From the NCBI RefSeq assembly GCF_001424945.1, contig NZ_LMCW01000023.1, positions 7,501 through 71,500 on the forward strand: DNA of 64,000 nt. The letters run 5' to 3'. Positions within the stretch are counted from its first letter, which is position 1; the number at the start of each line of letters is the position of its first letter. Made by a program: the position numbers and the translations under genes. Of the stretch, positions 18,169-25,849 are shown in pieces. The stretch comes from Rhizobium sp. Root1203 (GTDB taxonomy: Bacteria > Pseudomonadota > Alphaproteobacteria > Rhizobiales > Rhizobiaceae). The notes under the pieces are model-generated. The model worked only from the letters and a program-made list of their open reading frames with translations, did not search any database and had not been told where the DNA came from.

Positions 18169-18193
18169 AAAAACCCGGCGAACCGACGCCGGG
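18169..18193 (-). terminator. Rho-independent terminator of pckA
   Basis: On the minus strand, CCCGGCG and CGCCGGG form a perfect 7-bp stem with a 6-base loop, followed by TTTTT at 18173-18169. It lies just downstream of the pckA stop codon. Confidence 0.88.
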
Positions 18194-18208
18194 GTTTCAC
18201 GTGAATCA
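18193..18208. promoter_or_regulatory. parS-like ParB site (14/16)
   Basis: GGTTTCACGTGAATCA matches the widely conserved parS sequence TGTTTCACGTGAAACA at 14 of 16 positions, with the central TTTCACGTGAA intact. It sits between the pckA terminator and stop codon, about 40 kb from the proposed origin. Binding is inferred. Confidence 0.5.
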
Positions 18209-18224
18209 TCAATGCTTTGCTGTG

Positions 18225-19835
18225 CTACTCAGCGGCAATCCGAAAACCCGGGGCCGCATCGCGCACCCCGCCATCGACGTGATCTTCGAACTTGGCGAAG
18301 TTCTCGATGAACATGGCGACGAGCTTTGCGGCCTGCGCGTCGTAGGCGGCCGCATCCTGCCATGTGGACCGCGGATCGAGAATCCCGCGTTCGACGCCCT
18401 GGACCGCGATGGGGACGGCGAAGCCGAAATTCGGATCCGGGCGGAACTCGGCCCTGCCCAGCTCTCCGGAGAGCGCCGCGGCAAGAAGGGCCCGCGTTGC
18501 CTTGATCGGCATGCGTTTGCCCGTGCCATAAGCACCACCCGTCCATCCGGTGTTGACCAGCCAGCATTCCACGCCGTGGCGGCCGATGAGATCCTTCAGC
18601 AAGTTGCCGTATTCCGAGGGGTGGCGCGGCATGAACGGAGCGCCGAAGCAGGTCGAAAACGTCGCTTCCGGCTCGTTCACGCCCTTTTCCGTTCCTGCGA
18701 CCTTGGCGGTGTAGCCCGACAGGAAGTGGTACATCGCCTGATCCGGCGTCAGCTTGGCGATCGGCGGCATGACACCGAAGGCGTCGGCCGTCAGCATGAT
18801 GATCGTCTTGGGGTGGCCCGCCAAGCCGGTTTCAGATGCATTAGGAATGAATTCCAGGGGATATGCGCACCGGGTATTTTCCGTCAGCGACCCATCATTG
18901 AAATCAGGTTCGCGCAGGTCGTTCAGGACGACGTTCTCGAGAACCGTTCCGAAGCGCTGGGTGGTGGCGTAGATTTCAGGCTCTGCTTCCGCCGACAGAC
19001 GGATCGTCTTGGCGTAGCAGCCCCCTTCGAAATTGAAGATGCCGTCTTCGCCCCAGCCATGCTCGTCGTCGCCGATCAGGGTGCGCGCCGGATCAGCCGA
19101 CAGCGTTGTCTTGCCGGTGCCCGAAAGCCCGAAGAAGACAGCCGCATCGCCATCCGGGCCGACATTCGCCGAGCAGTGCATCGGCATGACGCCCTTGGCG
19201 GGCAGAAGGTAGTTAAGCACGGTGAAGACCGACTTCTTCATCTCGCCTGCGTAGGACGTTCCGGCGATCAGGACCTCGCCGTTCGTCAGGTCGCAGGCGA
19301 TCACGGTTTCCGTGCGGCAGCCATAGCGTGCCGGATCAGCCTTGAAGCTCGGCAGGTCGATGATCGTCAGCTTGGGAACGAAGGATTCGAGTGCCGAACG
19401 GTCCGGACGGATCAACAGATTGCGGATGAACAGCGAATGCCAGGCGAGCTCCGTCACGACGCGGGTGGGCAAGGCATTGCCCGCGTCCGCGCCGCCGATC
19501 AGGTCCTGCACGAACAGTTCCTTTCCGGCCGCGTGCGCCAGCATATCCTGCTTCAGCAGTGCAAAATGCTCCGGCGACATCGGCTTGTTGTTGTCCCACC
19601 AGATCCGACCTTCGGTATTTGCATCGCGGACGACGAACTTGTCCCGCGGCGACCGGCCGGTGTGCTGGCCCGTCAGAGCCCGCAGCGCCCCATGGGCGGT
19701 GAGTTCGGCCTCACCCCGGCGAATCGATTCTTCATAGAGAGAAGCGGCGGTAAAGTTATAGCGGACGCTCTTTGCGCCGGCCAAACCTGTCGTCGCCAGC
19801 TCTACCGCCGGGTTGTGGACTCCGAACAACTCCAT
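18225..19835 (-). CDS. pckA: phosphoenolpyruvate carboxykinase (ATP)
   Basis: A 536-residue PEPCK converting oxaloacetate and ATP to PEP in gluconeogenesis. The kinase-1a P-loop GLSGTGKTTLSADP, the metal site LIGDDEHGWGEDGIFNFEGG and GRSPRDKFVV are intact. The start at 19835 follows AGGGAAACACC and gives the standard rhizobial length; an extra 11-codon extension is possible. Divergent from chvI. In Brucella and rhizobia this pckA / two-component / PTS linkage is conserved. Confidence 0.96.
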   Translation of the reverse strand: MELFGVHNPAVELATTGLAGAKSVRYNFTAASLYEESIRRGEAELTAHGALRALTGQHTGRSPRDKFVVRDANTEGRIWWDNNKPMSPEHFALLKQDMLAHAAGKELFVQDLIGGADAGNALPTRVVTELAWHSLFIRNLLIRPDRSALESFVPKLTIIDLPSFKADPARYGCRTETVIACDLTNGEVLIAGTSYAGEMKKSVFTVLNYLLPAKGVMPMHCSANVGPDGDAAVFFGLSGTGKTTLSADPARTLIGDDEHGWGEDGIFNFEGGCYAKTIRLSAEAEPEIYATTQRFGTVLENVVLNDLREPDFNDGSLTENTRCAYPLEFIPNASETGLAGHPKTIIMLTADAFGVMPPIAKLTPDQAMYHFLSGYTAKVAGTEKGVNEPEATFSTCFGAPFMPRHPSEYGNLLKDLIGRHGVECWLVNTGWTGGAYGTGKRMPIKATRALLAAALSGELGRAEFRPDPNFGFAVPIAVQGVERGILDPRSTWQDAAAYDAQAAKLVAMFIENFAKFEDHVDGGVRDAAPGFRIAAE

Positions 19836-20164
19836 GGTGTTTCCCTTTCCCTTGAGGCTCAGTGCCATTAAGAACTGAGCGCGACCGTACGGGCATGATT
19901 TTTAAAACGCAATAGGAGAAAATCGATAAAATGTAATAATATCAATTATTTAATCGATTTAAATTGATTGCGATTATTTTAAATCGTTTGAATCATTGGG
20001 GACCGGATCACTTTGTCGCACAGCTATAGGTTGTCATCAAAACTTTGCAACAATCCTCCCCTTTATCTTTGCCACAATTTGTTCCACCTTTATCCCCATA
20101 AGCGCATCCGGTTCAGAAAGGCCGCCTGGGGGACAAGTCTTATATTCCTTGGAGACGCGCATAG
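19836..20164. promoter_or_regulatory. AT-rich divergent promoter region pckA / chvI
   Basis: No gene is seen here. The central ~100 bases (19898-19995) are very AT-rich against GC-rich surroundings and contain repeated ATCGAT/AAATCG elements, including AATCGATT at 19952-19959, a CpG-centred palindrome of the type bound by LacI/GalR regulators. Rhizobial pckA is known to be controlled by the LacI-family regulator PckR; assigning these elements to it is inference. One GANTC methylation site (GAATC, 19990-19994) lies on the chvI side. Confidence 0.55.
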
Positions 20165-20911
20165 ATGACGGAGACGAACACCATGGCGACAATCGCGCTC
20201 GTTGACGACGACCGCAACATCCTCACCTCAGTGTCGATTGCACTTGAGGCGGAAGGATATAAGGTCGAAACATACACGGACGGTGCATCGGCGCTTGACG
20301 GTCTTCTCGCCCGCCCACCGCAGCTGGCCATCTTCGATATCAAGATGCCACGCATGGACGGGATGGAACTTCTGCGGCGCCTGCGCCAGAAATCCGACAT
20401 GCCGGTGATTTTCCTGACCTCCAAGGACGAGGAAATCGATGAGCTTTTCGGTTTGAAGATGGGAGCCGACGACTTCATCACCAAGCCTTTCTCGCAAAGG
20501 CTTCTGGTCGAGCGCGTCCGCGCCGTTCTGCGCCGCGCCTCGAGCCGCGAGGCGACGGCCGCCGCTGGCGGCGCTGCGCCGAAGCCGGGCGCTGCCCAGC
20601 TTGCCCGCTCGCTGGAGCGCGGCCAACTGGTGATGGACCAGGAGCGGCACACCTGCACCTGGAAGGGCGAGCCCGTCACGCTGACGGTCACGGAATTCCT
20701 GATCCTGCACTCCCTGGCGCAGCGCCCGGGTGTCGTCAAAAGCCGCGACGCACTGATGGATGCGGCCTATGATGAGCAGGTCTATGTCGACGATCGTACA
20801 ATCGACAGCCACATCAAGCGCCTTCGCAAGAAGTTCAAGATGGTCGATAACGACTTTGATATGATTGAAACGCTCTACGGAGTGGGATACCGCTTCCGCG
20901 AAGCAGCCTGA
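20165..20911 (+). CDS. chvI: response regulator ChvI (BvrR homolog)
   Basis: An OmpR-family regulator of 248 residues (242 if the second ATG at 20183 is used; both have GGAGACG upstream). The receiver domain starts ALVDDDRNILTSVS, with the phospho-acceptor in IFDIKMPRMDGMELL and FITKPFSQRLL; an Ala/Gly linker leads to a winged helix ending DDRTIDSHIKRLRKKF and ETLYGVGYRF. With ChvG it controls envelope, exopolysaccharide, acid response and symbiosis or virulence functions in rhizobia and Agrobacterium. Confidence 0.95.
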   Translation: MTETNTMATIALVDDDRNILTSVSIALEAEGYKVETYTDGASALDGLLARPPQLAIFDIKMPRMDGMELLRRLRQKSDMPVIFLTSKDEEIDELFGLKMGADDFITKPFSQRLLVERVRAVLRRASSREATAAAGGAAPKPGAAQLARSLERGQLVMDQERHTCTWKGEPVTLTVTEFLILHSLAQRPGVVKSRDALMDAAYDEQVYVDDRTIDSHIKRLRKKFKMVDNDFDMIETLYGVGYRFREAA

Positions 20912-20983
20912 CGCCCGAGCGGCGCGGCACGTGGAATTGCCGAGAGCTGACGGCCGCGCAAGCGGTCCGCTCTCCGAAAGGGC

Positions 20984-22780
20984 ATGTCGTTGGCACAGTT
21001 GGTGCAGGAAAGGGATCTCGATGACGTGGAGGGCTTAAGCGGCCGCCGCGTCAGGGGACGGCGTTGGTCCCATCCCTTTACGATCATCCGCCGCATTTTC
21101 GGCAATGCCGTGTTTTCCAGCCTCACGCGCCGTATCCTGTTCTTCAATCTTGCTGCGCTGGTCGTCCTAGTCGGCGGTATTCTTTACCTGAACCAGTTTC
21201 GCGAGGGGCTGATCGACGCTCGTGTCGAGAGCCTGCTGACGCAAGGCGAGATCATTGCCGGCGCGGTCTCCGCCTCGGCGTCCGTCGATACCAACTCCAT
21301 TACGATCGATCCCGAAAAGCTGCTTGAACTGCAGGCCGGCCAAAGCATCACGCCCGTTCCGAACGACGAGGACCTCGAATTCCCGATCGATCCGGAGAAG
21401 GTCGCGCCGGTGCTTCGTCGGCTGATCTCGCCGACCAGGACCCGCGCTCGCATCTTCGACGCCGACGCAAACTTGCTGCTCGATTCGCGTCACCTTTATT
21501 CGCGGGGCCAGGTCCTGCGGTTCGATCTTCCGCCCGTCGAGGACGAGGAGCAAACCTGGGGCGAATGGTTCGCCACGATCTTCAACAAAGTGCTGCAACC
21601 GGGCAACCTGCCGCTCTACAAGGAAGCGCCGGGCGGCGACGGTTCGATCTATCCCGAAGTCATGAACGCGCTGACCGGCGTGCGCGGCGCCGTCGTGCGA
21701 ACGACCGAAAAAGGCGAGCTGATCGTTTCGGTGGCGGTTCCGATCCAGCGTTTCCGGGCAGTGCTCGGCGTTTTGCTGTTGTCGACGCAGGCAGGCGATA
21801 TCGACAATATCGTCCATGCCGAGCGTCTCGCCATCATGCGGGTCTTCGGTGTTGCCACATTGGTCAACGTGCTCCTTTCGCTGGTGCTTTCCTCGACGAT
21901 CGCCAATCCCCTGCGCCGTCTTTCGGCCGCCGCGATCCGCGTGCGCCGCGGGGCGAAGGAACGAGAAGAGATTCCGGATTTTTCGGCCCGACAGGACGAG
22001 ATCGGCAACCTGTCCATCGCGCTTCGCGAGATGACGACTGCCCTCTACGACCGGATCGACGCAATCGAGAGTTTTGCGGCGGATGTCAGCCACGAGCTGA
22101 AGAACCCGCTGACCTCGCTGCGGAGTGCCGTCGAAACGCTGCCGCTTGCCAAGTCGGACGATTCCAAGAAACGCCTCATGGACGTGATCCAGCACGACGT
22201 TCGACGCCTCGACCGCCTGATCAGCGACATCTCCGACGCCTCACGTCTCGACGCGGAACTCGCCCGCGTCGATGCGGGCTCGGTGGATCTCGAAGTGCTG
22301 CTGCGCGATCTCGTCGAGATTTCGAGACAGATCCGCAGCCGCAAGAAGGAAGTGCAGATCGAGTTCGCCATCGAGCGCAAGCCGGGCGTCAAGACGCGTT
22401 TCGTCGTCAAGGGCCACGACCTGCGCATCGGCCAGATCATCACCAATCTGATCGAGAACGCCCGCTCCTTCGTCTCCGATCAGGACGGCAAAATCACCGT
22501 GAGGCTGGTGCGGACGCGCTCGCGCTGCATCGTTTATGTCGAAGACAACGGTCCGGGCATTCAGGCAGAGAACATCGATCGCATCTTCGAGCGTTTCTAC
22601 ACCGACCGCCCCGAAGCCGAGGGCTTTGGCCAGAATTCCGGTCTCGGACTGTCGATCAGCCGCCAGATCGCGGAAGCGCACGGCGGCTCGCTTCGGGCGG
22701 AAAACATCGTTGATCCGGAGACCGAAAAGGTCGCGGGTGCTCGGTTCACTCTTGCCCTGCCCGCCGATTCCCTAGCATGA
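20984..22780 (+). CDS. chvG: sensor histidine kinase ChvG (ExoS/BvrS)
   Basis: A 598-residue membrane kinase. There is a transmembrane segment near residues 48-68 (ILFFNLAALVVLVGGILYL), a periplasmic sensor region of ~200 residues that in Sinorhizobium is bound by ExoR, a second membrane segment (VFGVATLVNVLLSLVLSS), a HAMP region, the H-box SFAADVSHELKNPLTSLRSA, and an ATPase domain (NLIENARSF, EDNGPGI, GLGLSISRQIAEAHGG). It overlaps hprK by 4 bases, tying envelope sensing to the PTS genes. Confidence 0.95.
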   Translation: MSLAQLVQERDLDDVEGLSGRRVRGRRWSHPFTIIRRIFGNAVFSSLTRRILFFNLAALVVLVGGILYLNQFREGLIDARVESLLTQGEIIAGAVSASASVDTNSITIDPEKLLELQAGQSITPVPNDEDLEFPIDPEKVAPVLRRLISPTRTRARIFDADANLLLDSRHLYSRGQVLRFDLPPVEDEEQTWGEWFATIFNKVLQPGNLPLYKEAPGGDGSIYPEVMNALTGVRGAVVRTTEKGELIVSVAVPIQRFRAVLGVLLLSTQAGDIDNIVHAERLAIMRVFGVATLVNVLLSLVLSSTIANPLRRLSAAAIRVRRGAKEREEIPDFSARQDEIGNLSIALREMTTALYDRIDAIESFAADVSHELKNPLTSLRSAVETLPLAKSDDSKKRLMDVIQHDVRRLDRLISDISDASRLDAELARVDAGSVDLEVLLRDLVEISRQIRSRKKEVQIEFAIERKPGVKTRFVVKGHDLRIGQIITNLIENARSFVSDQDGKITVRLVRTRSRCIVYVEDNGPGIQAENIDRIFERFYTDRPEAEGFGQNSGLGLSISRQIAEAHGGSLRAENIVDPETEKVAGARFTLALPADSLA

Positions 22781-23229
22781 CGGCCGGCGCTCCAAATATT
22801 CATGCGACCGCCATCGTAATCGGCAAGACCGGGCTGCTGTTCCTGGGCCCCTCGGGATGGGGAAAGTCGATGCTTGCATTTGCATGCATCAGCGAAGGCA
22901 ATCGCCTGGGCATAGCCTCCATGCTGGTCGCAGACGATCAGGTTCTCATTTCGCAAAGGAACGGTGCCGTGGTTGCGGTGTGCCCGCCTTCGATCGCGGG
23001 GCTGATCGAGTTGCGCGGCACCGGGATCGTTCGGGTACCGCACGTCGCCGAAGCCCCGATGCACTACGCAATCCTTCCCGGTGACGCGTCAGGCCCGGAT
23101 CGCCTCCCGCCCGACGGCGAACGCGTTACGATTGCCGACCACGTCGATCTGCCGGCCATTCGGTTGCTGGCCAACACACCGCTGCCGCTGGCTGTATTAA
23201 TGGCGAAGGTGCCCGATATTGGACGATAG
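22777..23229 (+). CDS. hprK: HPr kinase/phosphorylase, short alphaproteobacterial form
   Basis: A 150-residue protein with only the C-terminal catalytic domain of HprK, about half the length of Firmicute enzymes, which is the normal alphaproteobacterial form. The P-loop GPSGWGKS is at residues 24-31, with Trp where Ser, Ile or Ala is more usual. VADDQVLI and GLIELRGTGIV (HprK signature) follow. It phosphorylates HPr on Ser. ATGA overlap with chvG. Confidence 0.9.
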   Translation: MTAGAPNIHATAIVIGKTGLLFLGPSGWGKSMLAFACISEGNRLGIASMLVADDQVLISQRNGAVVAVCPPSIAGLIELRGTGIVRVPHVAEAPMHYAILPGDASGPDRLPPDGERVTIADHVDLPAIRLLANTPLPLAVLMAKVPDIGR

Positions 23230-23382
23230 TGCCTGCGAAATCGGCAAATCGCGGCCAAAAAGTCGTATTTTTGTCTTGCACTTCGGCTTTTCATCGCCAA
23301 GATGTGCCCCCACGGTGGACGAGATTGCTGCATTGCGATATTCGATCCACCGTTTGCATACGCCACTAGGAGCAGTAGTATC

Positions 23383-23784
23383 ATGATCGGACTTGTGCTT
23401 GTCACGCATGGCAAGCTGGCTGAAGAGTTTCGTCATGCGGTCGAACACGTTGTCGGTCCTCAGAAATTCATCGAAACGGTCTGTATCGGTCCTGAGGACG
23501 ACATGGATCAGAGGCGGCAGGATATTCTCGAAGCGGTGGCAAGTGCGGACGATGGTCATGGCGTGGTTATCTTGACCGATATGTTCGGTGGCACGCCCTC
23601 CAATCTCGCGATCTCGGTGATGAGCAGCGGTCATACCGAGGTCATTGCCGGCATGAACCTGCCGATGCTCATCAAGCTTGCAGGCGTGCGCGGCGAAAAC
23701 AACATGGAGAAGGCGCTCGTCGAAGCGTCCGAGGCCGGCCGAAAGTACATCAACGTCGCCAGTCGCGTTCTCAGCGGCAAATAA
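23383..23784 (+). CDS. PTS EIIA component, mannose family
   Basis: A 133-residue EIIA of the Man/fructose-sorbose type. The phospho-His is His9 in MIGLVLVTHGKLAEEF; ILTDMFGGTPSNLA is the second family signature. The start at 23383 follows TAGGAG. No sugar-specific EIIB/EIIC is nearby, so the phosphate is expected to be used for regulation, not transport, as described for Brucella and Sinorhizobium. The 153-bp gap before it contains an 8-bp inverted repeat (ACGGTGGA 23312-23319 / TCCACCGT 23346-23353). Confidence 0.92.
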   Translation: MIGLVLVTHGKLAEEFRHAVEHVVGPQKFIETVCIGPEDDMDQRRQDILEAVASADDGHGVVILTDMFGGTPSNLAISVMSSGHTEVIAGMNLPMLIKLAGVRGENNMEKALVEASEAGRKYINVASRVLSGK

Positions 23785-23797
23785 CGAGCCACCTCTC

Positions 23798-24076
23798 ATG
23801 ACCTCCTCGCTCTCCCGGGAAATTCTCATCATCAACAAGCGCGGACTGCATGCACGTGCTTCGGCAAAATTCGTGCAGACGGTCGAGACGTTCGATGCGG
23901 CAATCACCGTGTCTAAGGATGGCATGACTGTCGGCGGCAACTCGATCATGGGGTTGATGATGCTGGCCGCGAGCCCTGGCTCGAGCGTCCTCATCTCCGC
24001 CAGCGGCAATCAAGCCACGCAGGCGCTCGAAGCGCTCGATGAGCTGATCCAGAACAAGTTCGGCGAAGAGATGTGA
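23798..24076 (+). CDS. phosphocarrier protein HPr
   Basis: A 92-residue HPr. The PTS phosphorylation site is His18 in RGLHARAS, and the regulatory Ser49 lies in GGNSIMGLMML. Both residues support a His-P route from EI-Ntr and a Ser-P route from HprK. Last gene of the chvI-chvG-hprK-EIIA-HPr run. Confidence 0.94.
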   Translation: MTSSLSREILIINKRGLHARASAKFVQTVETFDAAITVSKDGMTVGGNSIMGLMMLAASPGSSVLISASGNQATQALEALDELIQNKFGEEM

Positions 24077-24098
24077 TTCCCGAGCGGATCATATAAAC

Positions 24099-24118
24099 AT
24101 ATAAAGACTTCTTTATAT
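24099..24118. promoter_or_regulatory. 20-bp palindromic operator upstream of ahcY
   Basis: ATATAAAGACTTCTTTATAT is a perfect 9+2+9 inverted repeat about 130 bp before the ahcY start. From memory, SahR, an ArsR-family S-adenosylhomocysteine-responsive repressor, controls ahcY and methionine-cycle genes in Proteobacteria including alphaproteobacteria through AT-rich palindromes of this form. The assignment to SahR is inference; the palindrome is directly seen. Confidence 0.65.
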
Positions 24119-24245
24119 CATTATTGCCTTCGTCATAGAAGCCTGCTAAACGGCGGGCATAGCCGCGTTTGCACGCGGACGTTTCGCGGTGCGACATTTT
24201 TCGCGCCTTCGCCTTTCTGAGACGCCTTTCAGCCTGGAGAACCCA

Positions 24246-25646
24246 ATGAGCACTGAAAAAGATTATGTCGTCGCCGATATCGGTCTTGCGGATTTCGGCC
24301 GCAAGGAAATCACGATAGCCGAGACTGAAATGCCGGGCCTGATGTCCTGCCGCGCCGAATTCGGCGAAGCAAAGCCGCTCAAGGGTGCGCGCATCACCGG
24401 CTCGCTGCACATGACGATTCAGACGGCCGTCCTCATCGAGACACTGGTCGCTCTCGGTGCCGAAGTCCGCTGGGCCTCGTGCAACATCTTCTCGACGCAA
24501 GACCATGCCGCCGCTGCAATCGCCGCTTCCGGCGTTCCGGTCTTCGCGATCAAGGGCGAGTCGCTTGAGGATTACTGGGTCTATACCGACAAGATCTTCC
24601 AGTGGGCCGACGGTGGCGTCTCCAATATGATTCTCGACGACGGCGGCGACGCGACGATGTACATCCTGCTCGGCGCCCGCGCCGAAGCCGGAGAGGACGT
24701 CCTCTCCAACCCACATTCGGAAGAGGAAGAAATCCTTTTCGCGCAGATCAAGAAGCGCCTCGCCGCCTCGCCGGGCTGGTTCACCAAGCAGCGCGATGCC
24801 ATCAAGGGCGTGACTGAAGAAACCACCACCGGCGTGAACCGCCTGTACCAGCTCAGCCAGAAGGGCCTGCTGCCTTTCCCAGCGATCAACGTCAACGATT
24901 CCGTCACCAAGTCGAAGTTCGACAACAAGTACGGCTGCAAGGAATCTCTGGTTGACGGCATCCGCCGCGGCACAGACGTCATGATGGCCGGCAAGGTTGC
25001 CGTCGTCTGCGGCTACGGCGATGTCGGCAAGGGTTCTGCCGCTTCGCTTTCCGGCGCCGGCGCCCGCGTCAAGGTTACGGAAGCCGATCCGATTTGCGCC
25101 CTGCAGGCTGCGATGGACGGCTATGAAGTCGTTCTGCTGGAAGACGTTGTCTCATCGGCGGATATCTTCATCACCACGACCGGCAACAAGGACGTCATCC
25201 GCATCGACCACATGCGCGCGATGAAGGACATGGCGATCGTCGGCAACATCGGTCACTTCGACAACGAGATCGAAGTCGCCGCGCTTCGTAACCTGAAGTG
25301 GACCAACGTCAAGCCGCAGGTCGACCTGATCGAATTCCCGAAGGGCAATCGTATCATCCTTCTTTCCGAAGGCCGCCTGCTGAACCTCGGCAATGCGACC
25401 GGTCACCCGTCCTTCGTCATGTCGGCTTCGTTCACGAACCAGACGCTGGCGCAGATCGAGCTTTTCACCAAGCCCGGCCAATACCAGAACCAAGTCTACA
25501 TCCTGCCGAAACACCTCGACGAGAAGGTTGCGCGCCTGCATCTCGACAAGCTCGGCGTGAAACTGACGCAGCTTTCCGAAGAGCAGGCCGCCTATATCGG
25601 AGTCACGCCGCAGGGTCCGTTCAAGGCTGACCACTACAGATATTGA
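24246..25646 (+). CDS. ahcY: adenosylhomocysteinase
   Basis: A 466-residue NAD-dependent SAH hydrolase that removes the product inhibitor of SAM methyltransferases. MSCRAEFGEAKPLKGARITGSLHMT starts the substrate domain, GYGDVGKGSAASL is the NAD-binding glycine loop, and the C-terminus LTQLSEEQAAYIGV...FKADHYRY contains the conserved Lys-Tyr that enters the neighbouring subunit. The start at 24246 follows GGAG. It has its own operator upstream and terminator downstream. Confidence 0.97.
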   Translation: MSTEKDYVVADIGLADFGRKEITIAETEMPGLMSCRAEFGEAKPLKGARITGSLHMTIQTAVLIETLVALGAEVRWASCNIFSTQDHAAAAIAASGVPVFAIKGESLEDYWVYTDKIFQWADGGVSNMILDDGGDATMYILLGARAEAGEDVLSNPHSEEEEILFAQIKKRLAASPGWFTKQRDAIKGVTEETTTGVNRLYQLSQKGLLPFPAINVNDSVTKSKFDNKYGCKESLVDGIRRGTDVMMAGKVAVVCGYGDVGKGSAASLSGAGARVKVTEADPICALQAAMDGYEVVLLEDVVSSADIFITTTGNKDVIRIDHMRAMKDMAIVGNIGHFDNEIEVAALRNLKWTNVKPQVDLIEFPKGNRIILLSEGRLLNLGNATGHPSFVMSASFTNQTLAQIELFTKPGQYQNQVYILPKHLDEKVARLHLDKLGVKLTQLSEEQAAYIGVTPQGPFKADHYRY

Positions 25647-25675
25647 TCAGGCAACCGATATCCACAACATCTAGA

Positions 25676-25712
25676 GGGTGCGGCATTGACAAATGCCGCA
25701 CCCTTATTTTTT
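25676..25712 (+). terminator. Rho-independent terminator of ahcY
   Basis: A perfect 12-bp stem (GGGTGCGGCATT 25676-25687 with AATGCCGCACCC 25692-25703, 4-base loop) is followed by a T-rich tract. It isolates ahcY from divL. The rest of the 203-bp gap holds GANTC sites at 25731 and 25762 near the divL promoter. Confidence 0.93.
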
Positions 25713-25849
25713 GACATATGCCTTCCCGCCGAATCCCTTCCGAAGTATTGTTTTAACACTCGATTCGTTGCCACGGACGCGTCCGTTTGCTTCGAAAATG
25801 GGATGTCTTGTCGTGATGCGGCACATTAAAGGACGGAGACATACCGGGC

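Noticed and set aside
18201..19871. 556-codon plus-strand frame opposite pckA
   Set aside because: Complete antisense shadow of a conserved enzyme, with Arg/Asp-rich low-quality composition and no domain.
24077..24245. SAH or SAM riboswitch before ahcY
   Set aside because: I could not trace the conserved core or pairings of known SAH/SAM riboswitches; the perfect DNA palindrome is a better explanation.
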